From the NCBI GenBank assembly GCA_024734555.1, contig JANPWX010000108.1, positions 227,756 through 291,755 on the forward strand: 64,000 nt of DNA, given 5' to 3'. A program made the translations under genes and the position numbers. Position 1 is the first letter of the stretch. Each line of letters opens with the position of its first letter. Positions 51,893-63,133 of the stretch are shown here, in pieces. Below the pieces are notes generated by a model. That model ran no database searches and had not been told where the DNA came from. It worked only from the letters and a program-made list of their open reading frames with translations. The stretch comes from Trochalopteron elliotii. Lineage: Eukaryota; Chordata; Aves; Passeriformes; Leiothrichidae.

Positions 51893-52085
51893 TGTGCTGG
51901 TTAATTTTCTTCGGAGTATCTTGCATGGTTCCATGTTTTGGATTTGTGCTGAAAAGTCAGCAGAAGTTGCTATCTTTTAGACATTGCTAAGCAGTGCTTG
52001 CACAAGCCAAGGCCCCTTCTGCTTTTCACCCCACCCCACCAGCAAATAGGCTGCCAGTGCACAAGAAGTTGGGAGGGTACAGTCA
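51893..52085 (+). mobile_element. avian ERV LTR, truncated 5' part
   Basis: This starts with the LTR terminus tgtgctgg (51893-51900). Family landmarks follow in order: 'ttaattttcttcggagtatc'; 'ccatgttttggatttgtgct' (51931-51950); 'ttgctaagcagtgcttgcac' near 51984; 'aaggccccttctgcttttca' near 52009; 'ccaccccaccagcaaatagg' (52031-52050); and 'gtgcacaagaagttgggagg' (52057-52076). Compared with the family, the bases between TGCTGGTT and AATTTTCTT (normally including a GGCTGGGATAGAG-like segment) are missing. The copy breaks off before the TATA box. It is the same family as the antisense LTR at 34.2-34.8 kb, but in the opposite orientation. Confidence 0.87.
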
Positions 52086-55000
52086 ATCATTTGGATAAAT
52101 AAAGAATGCCTCATTAACACATCTCATGATAAGATTAAACCTTGTTTTAATTCTTCCATTGAAATAGAACTAGACTGAGTTAGAAATAGTTTTTAAATTT
52201 TATGTGCCCATAATTTACAAATTTATAACTTGGATATATATTTTATGGCTGTTAATTACAGTCAGATCTGGTAACCTTTTATCATATTGATGGAACCTTT
52301 GCCTGAGTGGTGACTACTCAACCAAGAGATGATTAGATACATATAGTATAAGTTAAAATGACCAAAATAATTTTAACGTCCAGCAAAACAATGCCAAAAC
52401 CTATTCAAAGGAAATGAGGTTGCTTTCAAGAATGTGGTGTGCTAGCTTAATTAATGTCAGCAAGAATTGTGTCGTATCAAAGATGCCAGACAAGTTATTC
52501 AGGCTTTAGGTCTGCATGGATGCAAAATAGAATTGGGGTGGGGATTTTTTGTTGTTTGTTTCCTGTAATAACTATGTTGCATTAGTTTGCACCATAATTA
52601 TATCACACAAATACAAAAAGCTTGTTTAGGAATGTGTACTGAAGCATAAAATTTGGAAGTTGGCTGGAATATAATCAGTTCCATGAGGTAAAAGAAAAAT
52701 TAACTTTATGGATATTGCTTGTGTCAATAGAAAAACAAAAAACAGTCTTCCAAATATGTATTCATGTGTCCTGTTTTTTTTCTCTCAAAACATTGTATTT
52801 GAGTAATTCTGTAACAGAAGAAAACCATTTGCTATTGCTGTACCATTACTTTTTAAACGGTTCACTTTGAGACATTTTATTAAACAATTTTGGTATTAGT
52901 CTGGCTAGATGGGATCTGATCATGACACTTGGAGTGTGAACAGCATTGAAAAAGTCATTCCCTTGGCCCTCTATGCTCATTAAAAAGAGACAACACCACA
53001 GGGCAATGGAAAATTTGTCCTCAAAGAGTGTTACATACTTGAATTAGTGGCTTACACAAAATACTGGCAGTTCATCATTATTAGAATCCACCTGTATTCG
53101 TAGACCAGTCTATTCTCTAGAATAACCATCTGGTTTTTTAGGAGCTGCGAGAAAGGAAGATAGAAAGTTTTCATCATTGGAGCTTTTACATATCAACTGT
53201 CATAAAAAAAATCAGGAGAAAGGCCAGTGATGCTCAGAGGAAGTGGTTTTGCCTTTTCTTTATTTTGATGGTCAGTGACAGATATTTAATGCTCATGTTG
53301 CTGTCAGGGAAACTTAATGACTTCCTCAAGAATAAAAAACGTTTTTCTGTCCATTCACAAAGACCTGCTGATATAATACACATGTGAAAACAACATAAAT
53401 CCTAGTATCTGCTCAGATGAAATTAACTACCAAGAGGCTACATTCAATGCAATGGAAGCATTTCCTACAACACATCCAAAACCTGAAAACAAGAAATTCA
53501 GTTTGCTGACAAGATGAATAATACTGTCATCTTTCAGAGTGATAGGTACTGCACAACCTTAACTTGACCAAATATATCTCTTTCCAAAAAAAACCAACCA
53601 ACCAACTAACAAGCTTCCCAAAACCAAAAGAATCCCATCTGCTGTTTATTTTGCCAGACTGTCAAATTTGATGAGCAGACACTTCAGACCATGTTCTAGG
53701 GGTACCATTGACATAACAATGGTGGTTAGGTACATAAGAAAGAAAACATAATGTCCTGAAAATTGCATAAACTCTTATATAATAATAAAACTATTAAAAA
53801 AACCCCCAACAACATATAAGAAAGGCTCACTGTCATTATGAATGGGTATTCAGATGTGAAAATAATGGCTGTTGCGTAAAAGGATTTTGTATGTTTTATT
53901 AAGGCGTGCAAGTGCAGTTATTAGTGACCATCATTGCTATCAGTGGCCCTCAATGGGATTTACAAATTAGTAACATATAAATTGGAGGGAATTTAAGGTT
54001 AGATTTATTCTTTCTTCTCATTTTAATAGCAACCATGGAGATGACACAGTATAGAATAAAAAAGGCACAATAAAGACGGCACACTACAGCTTGAGCTTTT
54101 ATTTCTTGCTAGCCAATAGAAAAATGACAAAGTGATCTGGCATGTAGACCATTTATAATTATAAGGTAGTTAAAAGTGGGGAAATTGTCAGTAACTGCAA
54201 GCATTTGGACAAAACCCCTGCAATTTGAGTTAATTATCTCTCCAGAGTTCTTGTTCTGAGCAAAACACATGTGTTTATGTAGTACTATTGTATTAGGGCT
54301 TTATTTATACTTGGTTTTTACATAGCCTTATTACAAATAAAAATAGAGATCCGGAAACAGTGTTTGAAAAGTTTGTTAAAATAGATCAACTGTCATTAAA
54401 TAGACATTGGAATGCAGAGCATTTCTAACAGTCTGTTTTCAAGTAGCAAGGGCAAAATTCAGAATCAAGAAAGGGGAGGGATGAGGTGTGTTTAATAACT
54501 CTGACTGCATTCTAAAGCAGTGCAAGGGCATGTAGCTCTGCTGACCTCAGTGGACCTGTACCTGCTTTATGCAATTAAATTTCTGAACAGTTATGATTTA
54601 AGTCAGTGCTGCTGTTTCACTTTGTTTTGTTTCAGATTTTTTCCCCTTCTCTTTTAAGAACTATCTTGTTTCTCAAACTGTGGAAAACTGTATCTTTTAG
54701 TTATGTACTTTTTAAATACAATGAAATGCTATGAATTCAAAAAATAGAATCGAATTTGAGGAAACATATATCTTAATGTAAATATAAGTAAGCAGACCTA
54801 AATATTGTATGCAATAGTGATAAAATACAGAATTTCTAATTACCCATTTGAGCTAAGGTAGATAAAATTTTTAAAGCACTCAGCAAATTTTAAAAATAAA
54901 ATTCAGTAAAAACTCTGTTGAGTGTTTGTGAATCTAGCATCTAACCATGATTGAAAAGATGTTGTCTTCTCTTATGTATGGGAACACTGCTATTTTGATG

Positions 55001-55525
55001 AACTGTAAACTGTAATTATAATCAATGTGCACCAAGTATAACAGAAAGTATGAAATTAAATCATAAAAATACAACTTTCCAAAAGATTTCTTATGATCAT
55101 AAATGATGGTGTCCTAATCTAGAAGCATGCAGAAAATAACATACTCCTGCTTGACATAACCAGACAAGTAAAAACCTGTAGGTAGTTTGCAAAGCAATTT
55201 TTTCCCTCTATACTTTAAATGCAAAAGCAGTGGCAATTAAAGAAAAAATTACCTGAGAGGTATTTTTGGTTTTTTTACCTATTACTTTTCAATACTTTCT
55301 TCATATCTTTCAGTAAGTGAGGGCTGGACTTACAAGGAACACCCTGTAATTGGATATAGCTATCTATTCTTCTGTTAGGCCTGCTGGTACCTAGTTAATT
55401 CTGTATTTAGCCATAGTAGTTGCTGGGTTTTTTTGGTTTTTTTACAGTGTGAAGCAGTCAGAGTTTCCAGTTTCCAATCAATAGACCAATGGGTCATTCA
55501 TTTATATTTCAATATCACTGATAGA
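52086..55525. other. anonymous AT-rich noncoding DNA
   Basis: No gene is recognised, and open frames are at most 61 codons. The A/C tract at 53586-53628 is listed separately. The section around 54000-54250 is non-repetitive and AT-rich with several TAATTA-like words. It may be a conserved noncoding element, but nothing in one sequence can show that. Confidence 0.55.
53586..53628 (+). repeat. A/C-rich tract with (CCAA)n
   Basis: An A8 run followed by CCAA units and a short CCCAAAACC segment gives 43 bases with one TAACAAGCTT interruption. Confidence 0.85.
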
Positions 55526-55622
55526 CAGAGCAACCTAACCTAGTGAAAACTGTCCCTGCTTATGGAAGGAGGGCAGGAAGGAGGTGATCTTTAACATCCC
55601 TTTCAACCCAGATCATCCTGTC
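55526..55622 (+). mobile_element. CR1 LINE, 3' end fragment
   Basis: 'gagcaacctaacctagtgaa' (55528-55547) followed by 'ctgtccctgcttatggaagg', 'ggtgatctttaacatccctt' and 'tcaacccagatcatcctgt' (to 55622) matches the last 100 bases of a sense CR1. The terminal octamer repeats are lost or mutated. Confidence 0.85.
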
Positions 55623-56640
55623 TCTGCTCCCTCTAGTTCAGTGCTTCAACTGAACAACAAAATGTTCATTCCCTGCTCTCCTGAGACAATGCCTTTTGCA
55701 TTTGTTTTCGTCCTCTCAGCCTGCTGCACTCCCAGATAGTTCATGGCCTGTTGTGGTGATACTTTGCAGTCTGCCAGTATTGGTGTTTTGGTTGAGGTCA
55801 GACCTGCACTTTTGAAGGAATCTCCCAGTACTTGCTGGATGGTTTTGTGGTCTCACAGTGGACTCTTTTCAAGTAAAACTAACCAGCAAAAGACTCCAGA
55901 AGCTCTCTTAAGGCACTCTAGGTGCTAATGAATGCTCTATTTACAAGACCATACCAGAGCTATTCACCAGTAAACTTCCCCTGGATCATGTGCAATGAGG
56001 TGATCAGGTACTCTGCACCAACTGCTCTGCCCTAGGGATCCATTGCTATTGCACCACATTGACTGCTAATGGAGATAGAGTCTGCAAAGTCAACATCCAG
56101 AAGAAGGGCTTCAGCAAGGTGGGTTGGAATGACTTTAGGATAAGGGTGAATCTTTCATTTGTCTGAGCCTGAAGCAGAATCTGAACTCCAGGCAAGAGTC
56201 CTTATGAAAACTTTCTGTTCCTCAGGCTACTCTAAAGGCACAGGCAAAAAGCACTCTTCCCTTAACAGAAAAACCCTTATGTGTCACTGCCACATTTTAA
56301 AGTTACATTATTTACACTAAGATAGAAAACACACTTTTTAGTAAAAAAAAAATAGCTTCATATTCTTCCATTATGGAAGATTTTTGGAATAGGGGATGTT
56401 TCTCCTTGCTTTGCAGTGGGAACAGTCTATCCATGCCACATAGCAGGGAGGCCAAGCAAATTAGTCCTGCTGCAGGGCAGAGAATGTAGTTGCATGGATG
56501 AGCACTGAGTCCAAGCTGATGAATTGCTTTGTGTATTGATGCAACCTGCCAAGGAAGGTATTTGGATGGAGGCAATTCTATTTGAGTTTTGCTCTGATCC
56601 CTGAAGTGCCTACATATATATTTTTATATATGTATATGGA
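55623..56640. other. anonymous noncoding DNA
   Basis: This stretch is slightly GC-richer than its surroundings between 55640 and 56200, but I see no gene. A 61-codon plus-strand frame (55743-55928) and an 87-codon minus-strand frame (56312-56575) lack recognisable domains. Confidence 0.5.
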
Positions 56641-56677
56641 TGTGTGTATGTGTATGTGTGTGTGTGTGTGTGTGTGT
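56641..56677 (+). repeat. (TG)n microsatellite
   Basis: TG dinucleotides run from 56641 to 56677 with two TATG interruptions near the start. A short TA-rich run precedes them (56612-56637). The minus-strand H/T-rich frame at 56578-56763 is its translation. Confidence 0.95.
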
Positions 56678-58064
56678 TGTATAGTTAAATGTTGCTTGAT
56701 TTTTGCCATCATGAATATTTTTCCAACCTGTAGCATCTTGGATTTTCCATTTTGCCCTTGCATGACTTCTTTCTTTCCTTACCGTCTGCTGAAATATGCT
56801 TAAACTATTCTGGCTGAACTTTCAATAATCTAGTATTTCATTACCATGGCATTTCTCAAGCAATTAAGTCCTGTATTTCTTTTCCTAAATTAACGTGTTC
56901 ATACTGGTAGGACTTTGCAGTTCTGAATGGGTGACTTGCTAATGGAAGTATTTTCTATAAGGCAACTAATAAGGCAAATTGAACTCATGCTTTTGTTGCT
57001 CAACTTAGTTTTCCTACAAGGGAGAAAGTGCTGTTCAGGGGTTTCCTCGTATGTTATGTGTGGTCTGGCTTGCATTGTACCTGATTTTATATACACACTT
57101 GAGCTACTTTCCCAGGCCTGCTATAACTTTGCTTAGAGATAGCAAACAATGGCTTTTTGTATCTACGGAGTTCAACCAAGAAAACTTCCTTTGTTTTTGG
57201 GGGTTTAAACCTTTAAGTAAAATTAAACAGCAAAAATTAAGCAAACATCTCTCAAAAGGAAAGTAAGGTAGAAAAAGTTGAAGACTTTTTTAGTTCAGAA
57301 CAGTTCAGTCTCAAGTGATCAATTTTATTTGCACAGTTTCTTTGGGATGGGGGAAAGTATTTGTCATGCCCAGAAAAGAGAGCAATGCTCTCTTATAACC
57401 TTTACCTTTATAAGTATCACTGAAGAGAGCTGAAACTGCATTTGGGCTCAAATGGTGAAATCCATATTGATGTGGATTTCCTCCTCAATGTCTACCTGCT
57501 ACCTTTTGTTCATATGTTCCATTTGTAGATCTTGATACCACCTTTTTATGACAAACAAATTATCTACAAAAGCAAGTTATATCCCATTGTTACTGAAGAA
57601 TATTTATAACAAAATTGAGAATGCTCTCAATAGGATAAATTTTGCCAATTCTTAAATTTTAATGTATTACAAAAAAGTTGAAATACAGCACAAATTTGAG
57701 CTACCAGTGGACATAGATTCAATAAATTTGGAAATACTTTTAGGTAACTAGTCATCTTAAATGATAGTTTATCATAAAGAGTAAGATTTAAAAAATATCT
57801 CCGGGCATGTGGATAATCAGCACTGAATGCTCATTAGGATTGTGGAAGAGCAGGACTTAAAAGCTCAGGTGTTGCATCATGAAGATATGTTTCTTATATT
57901 TTTAAACCTCAAATTTTTCCTGCGAGGTGGGAATAAGGTGTTTCAGCTAGAGAAAAGGGGAGCTTTTGCAGCATATTTCCTTGCACAGGATTAAAGGGTT
58001 TTCCCTGTTAGATGAAAGTGGCAACCTCTCACCAGTGGAAACCAGTTAGCAGCAGTTTTCTAGG
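56678..58064. other. anonymous AT-rich noncoding DNA
   Basis: No gene is recognised. Overlapping frames of 65-71 codons at 56899-57266 (both strands) do not show domains. No transposon edges are visible. Confidence 0.55.
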
Positions 58065-58195
58065 ACAAAAACTAACCAACAAACCAACCAACCAATCAAC
58101 CAACCAAAAAAGCCAACCCCGCCAAAAAAAACAAACAAAAAAATGCCAAACACACACAAAAAAAAACCCACACCAAAAAACCCCAAACAAACCCG
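58065..58195 (+). repeat. long A/C-rich tract, 131 bp
   Basis: ACCAACAAACC and CCAA units (about 58070-58105) pass into AAAAAACC, CAAA and CACACA segments. Both the 95-codon plus-strand frame at 58012-58299 and the antisense frame at 58096-58302 are translations of this tract and its flanks. Confidence 0.95.
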
Positions 58196-58709
58196 AAGAA
58201 GAAATTTACATTAGCACATGTTTTAGACTGCGTATAGGCTTCTATATGGATATTTGCGCCAAGTTCACATGGTATGATTTCACTAAAATTCTTCAGTAAC
58301 ATGCGTCTGCAATGACAGACTGAACAGAGACCTGTTTATGATCTAATTTAGGACCTTCCATAGGAAGAAAAGAGAAGCTTTAAAATACATTCTTTTGGTA
58401 TTTTAGTACAAAATATTTTTTTTCTTTCAAATAAGACTTCTGTCTATAGAGATGCCAAAATCCTGACTAAAGATAACTTAAAATACTTTTCTTTCCATTT
58501 TGTAAAGAAATTCCAGTAAAGGATTTTTTTTCCATCTGACTTGAAATAATATTTTTACCATCCTGATTTTTTTTTCTCTTGCCCCTACTCTAGCAAGTAG
58601 TTAGTGAACTGAAAAATTAATTATTTGCACAGCCATAGGGGTGAGTGAACAGCAGCGCTCTGGGTTGTTCTTCCTCTGAGTCTGTAAAATAGGACTGAGA
58701 AGCAGAAGC

Positions 58710-58765
58710 TTTTTTTTTTTGTTGTTTTCTTGTGTGTGTGTGTTTTTGTTTTGTTTTTTTTTTTA
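58710..58765 (-). repeat. T/G-rich tract
   Basis: A T10 run is followed by GTTGTTTTC, a (TG)n block, and TTTTTGTTTTG ending in a T11 run. This is the complementary orientation of the A/C tracts. Confidence 0.85.
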
Positions 58766-58957
58766 ATTTCATTCATTTAATTTAATCCCTTAAGAAATTT
58801 ATTCAAGCATGACATACCAAAGAGATTTCAAACTCTTTACTGATTTTAGTTTTTTACCTTCTCTGAATGACAAAGGTGGGTGGTTTGAAAATTTTAAAAA
58901 TTATTTTCTTCTCTTCAATTGCAATTGGATATTCTCTCCCCTTTATATATTGGTTTT

Positions 58958-58979
58958 AAAAATTAAAATTTTAATTTTT
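58958..58979. repeat. 22-bp perfect AT-only palindrome
   Basis: The segment reads A5 TTAAAA then TTTTAA T5, identical on both strands. It contains only A and T, so chance is a reasonable explanation. Confidence 0.75.
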
Positions 58980-59502
58980 TAATGTGGTAATCTCAACCTT
59001 GTTTTCCTACTGCAACTTGTTTTATTTAATTTAATTATGACAGATGTTTCCTCAGTTCCAGAATTTACACTGTTGCCATTGATTTTTCAAATTTTTCAGT
59101 AAAAGTGTCCTTTGCATTTACCACATTTACAATGGAAAAGTTGGTAAATATTTCTTTTTTTTATTATATTCCTTTCAAATTTCTTTAATGCAAAGCAAAT
59201 ATTCAAGTGATTAAATAAATATTTATAATTATTTCCTGGAAACCTGTATATGATGTCTGTGACAGATGTTAATAACATCTGTCTCTAACTTTCTTCTTAA
59301 TAAGACAATTTTTAAAAGCTGAAATGATTTCTTTTTCCTCCCCACTACTGAGCTTTGTCTATTGAGCTCCCACAAGTATCGGAAGAGTGTCAGAGTGTTT
59401 CAGTTAGATATTAACAATTACCAGAACTATGAAGGTTTGTATGCCAGATTTTGCAAAATCCTGGCTCTTTGCATCTGTTTTTCTGCTCTTTCATTTTGGA
59501 AG

Positions 59503-59546
59503 GGTTTTTGATGTTGTTTTTTGTCTGTTTGTTTTGTTTTGTTTTA
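59503..59546 (-). repeat. T/G-rich tract
   Basis: GGGTTTTTG and GTTTTTTG units pass into three GTTTT units. This is one more member of the A/C (T/G) tract class. Confidence 0.82.
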
Positions 59547-62500
59547 TCATCTTGAGATAATGCCAAGTTTATGCTTCTAGAATTTTTCAGTGTTAGGAGG
59601 CAAATTAAAAGATTTGATCCTCAGACTGTCTTATTCCTTATGTTGCTTCTTAACACTTCCAAACAAGCTTTTCAGCCTGTTATAGGATAGCATTATTTTC
59701 CATCCTAAATGTACATAGTCATGTAGTTTTATATTTAGTGAAAATTTAGTAGTAAACCATTTTTATTTCAGATTTAAACAAATATAATTTTTTGGATTAC
59801 ATTCAGGTATGTGAGTTTAAAAAAAATATCTAAATATCTGCACCTTCCATTACACTCATACTTAAGAAAACAAACCCTTGCCTATTTAAGAAAATATTCT
59901 TACTTTTTTTGAAAGGCTTTGTTTTCTAGTAAACTTTCTTTGATGTCATCTGCTGTTTTGTAAAGCATTTTAAGGTGGAGTATTTCTTTAGATTCATATA
60001 GCATACTTAATTAATTTCCTTCATACATTTGTTATTTTTTTAATCTTTTAAGCAAAATATTGTAAACAGTAATTTTGGCTATCTTTTGGGTGAACATTTC
60101 TCTGGTAAGTGATAGTCTCCCTGTAAGAATTCATTTTGATCATGAGGAGAAGGAGGAAGGATATGTTAAAAACCACTGGGGTGTGTGCATTTGTGTGTGG
60201 TTTTGAATATCTGGTTTTTATAATGTGGTGTAGTACTTGACTAGGTGGTAGAATTCTAGATAGGATCCAGCAGCAAATTCCTTTGAATACTGTTTCACTT
60301 TTCTTAGAAATACTTACTTTCTGGTTTTTACTTTTAATGTGTCCTGGCATGGCAGCACCTTCTCTCATGCTTTATAAATTTTGCAAAAACCATTGCAGGC
60401 CTTTCTGGGTCAGGATGTCATATGACTGATGTCTGAATATCCTTCCCTGGACCACAGGTACACTTTGTCACCATTTCAATGCATTTCATGTTTTCTGTGC
60501 TGTCCTTTCAGACATTTATTTTCCTTTATATTTGGCACAATTTAAATTTTTGCATACAGGTCAAATGTTCATATATTCACATAATTTTCCAAAATCTTTA
60601 TTTAGGGTGCTTTAAATTTTAAAGTCAAGCTTGAGTGATATTATAGGGAACTTATTTTCTGAAGGGAAGAGCAATTTCTTCACAGAAATCCATGCCATGC
60701 TTATTTGCCTTTCTAATTTGCCTCAACTTCTATATTATTGTATTGCTACTGCCACAATTCAGTTCTTGTAAAGCTGTTCTGTCCATCTCTGTTCGGGTTA
60801 TCTTATTCTGTCTGTTTTTGAGCTTCATAGCCCTTGTTAGTTGGGGGTTTTAATTTTTTTTTTTTCCTTATATGCTTCCTTCATACTCCAAATATTTCTT
60901 TTAATTATTAATTATAGCTAGCTGTTAGTTTGGCTACTGATCACCTGGAATCTAATTTGCAGTCACAGAATGTGTTAAATTTATACGTATTTTTGAGAAA
61001 TTCCTGGTGCCACCTTTTGGTTCAATTGTAGAAGTGCGGCTGCAGCTCCGGAGCAAAGCCAGCAGTGGAATAAGTTAATTAGTTACTCAAATTCTTAGGT
61101 GTATGCGAGCCTATATCTGACTACAGAGAACACACTGCTAAGTTCTAGTAAGTTTATAAAGTTTTAAAGAACCTTTTTCTACTTAAAAGACTCAAGTAAA
61201 TACCAATATTCCTCCTCAGTTGAAAACTTCATTAAACATTTTGAAAGTGGGATATGGCAGCTGCTGATCCTTTCTGTTAATTTCTTCACAGTTAATTGGA
61301 AATTTTTTTAAGGAGTATGTATGTGTTTTAAATATATTTCCCATAATTAGCAGAAGTTATCAGCAGTTGTGCAGACTAATTTCTTTATAAAATATAAACT
61401 TTATCCTCATCAGTGTTTTGGCACAGGCTGTATTTTATATGTGTATAAAAATACGTCTAGCCTTTTCCTCTTTAATATGCATTCTTACTGGAGAAATACA
61501 GTGTCGTGCAGAAAGCTTTTAAATTACCTATTTATGTGGGGAATGCAACTTCATGTATTTTACCAGCCAGGTCAAAGTGGATAGCAACAAGTGCAGTACA
61601 TTTCTGAGCATGGATGGTTTTACTTTACAGTCACTGCAGGAATAGTGAATTTACAGACCTGCAAGTACACTTTTATTGCATTGTGCTGTCTGGTGGCCCT
61701 GTCATACTTATAAGTTAAGTTGGATTTGTATGATTAATACTTTCTTAATGAGAAGAATTTATGCATAATTGTGGTTGACAGTTGAAGTCCTGGCAAAGAT
61801 GATAGATGATTAATTACTATTAAGTACCTCTCTTGTTATACCTACACTACAAAATCAATTTTGTTTTACAAATATGTAATATTTAATTAAGTGAATTACC
61901 TAATTGTTTCATTCTCATCTAGATTTAAATCTGACTAGATTTCTGAATTTGATTTACCTCATAGAATGGTCTGCATGTAGATATTACATCTGTCAGATAG
62001 TGTGCTTCTTTCTAAGAGGGAATATTTTGAAGTTTAGCTGAACAAGAAGTGTTACTGCAAGCCTGAGATAAAGCAATACATAGGTTGTTCCTTCTTCAGA
62101 AAAACCCATAAACAAAGCAAGTTCAGAAAACCATATCCTTTTATCCCTTTTGATTACTTTATCTATTCTCATTGTTTTCTATGAATAGAAAATTGCAGCA
62201 CACTCAATTGTCCAGTTTTTTAGAACAACAGACTATCTAACTGTTGGACCCTGTGTGCTTTACAGACAGGAAAAAAATATAGCCACTGCTGATGTGTTTG
62301 TAGTTTCAAAGATATATCAGCACAGGTTTAGAAAACAGGGATCCTATTCTGCAGTTTTGAACTTGTGCATTTTTGAAGGCAGCATCCACCCCAATGGTCT
62401 GTCCTCTAAAACAGGTTGTGATAACACATAAACTTTACATGAGCAGTACTCTATAATTATAACTTGTAGGATTACAAAGGAATAGTAGTGAGATGAAAGG

Positions 62501-62985
62501 TCCAGTAGAAATTTTATATAGTCTTGAAACCTACTCTTAACCAATATATATATAAACTTGGGAGTACTTCTTGTAGTAATCAATCTGTTGTATGAACACC
62601 TGGGTTGCTCTATTTACGTTTTACCTCTGCACAATATGTTCACAAAATCAGTCTGGGAGATAAATAGGATGTCACTTAAATTCTGGTGCTTATTTTGCAC
62701 ACACACAAGGGAGAAGAATTCAGTTTGGAAGTCACATGCTAACTTCTCTCTCTGAAACACACTGGGTTTTATCCCCAAATGGGTTGCAGAAACATGTCTG
62801 TTTTTCACCTGGCAGGTGAGGGCATGATGGTGCAGACTGGCCCAGTCACATTGTACCTTCTCCTCTGCCAGAATAAAAGCCCAGCCCACTGACCTGGCTT
62901 TGAAGAGCAGTATCACTGAGAAATCTCAAACATAAATCACCATGGTACCAACCCAAGGTTTATGTTTTCCAACTGGAATAATACT

Positions 62986-63133
62986 TTAACCACTCTCTGT
63001 GGATTAAATGGGGCTCAGGATAATTGCTTCCTTTCCTCACAGAGGTGTTGTGAGAATTAATTAGTTAAAGTTTGTATGGTTCTTCCAAGACACAAAGTGC
63101 TATGCATGTGCTAATTAATTCAATTATTATTAC
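62986..63133 (+). mobile_element. MIR-type CORE-SINE, 3' part
   Basis: The order of phrases follows the 3' half of amniote MIR elements: 'ttaaccactctctgt' (62986-63000); 'ggattaaatggggctcagga' (63001-63020), matching the 'aaaatggggataat' block; 'cctcacagaggtgttgtgag' (63035-63054), matching 'cctcacagggttgttgtgag'; 'aattaattagttaaagtttg' (63055-63074); and 'acaaagtgctatgcatgtgc' (63092-63111), matching the 'gcgctatataa' tail with an ATTATTATTA end at about 63123-63132. The 5' tRNA-derived portion is not recognisable. Copies of this kind are very old in birds, consistent with the divergence seen. Confidence 0.72.

Larger units (their letters stand above)
58196..62985. other. anonymous AT-rich noncoding DNA
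   Basis: No gene is recognised. The largest open frame is 106 codons on the minus strand (60048-60368), with no domain. T/G-rich tracts at 58710-58765 and 59503-59546 and an AT palindrome at 58958-58979 are listed separately. A small GC-richer island around 61008-61068 (with 'gcggctgcagctccggagca') stands out but is too short to classify. Confidence 0.5.

Noticed and set aside
34232..52085. The two LTRs as ends of one provirus
   Set aside because: They lie in opposite orientations, and the DNA between them contains no retroviral genes but several CR1 copies, so they are independent insertions.
58958..58979. 22-bp perfect palindrome as a possible protein-binding site
   Set aside because: It contains only A and T in an AT-rich area. 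Perfect palindromes of this kind are expected by chance at this composition.
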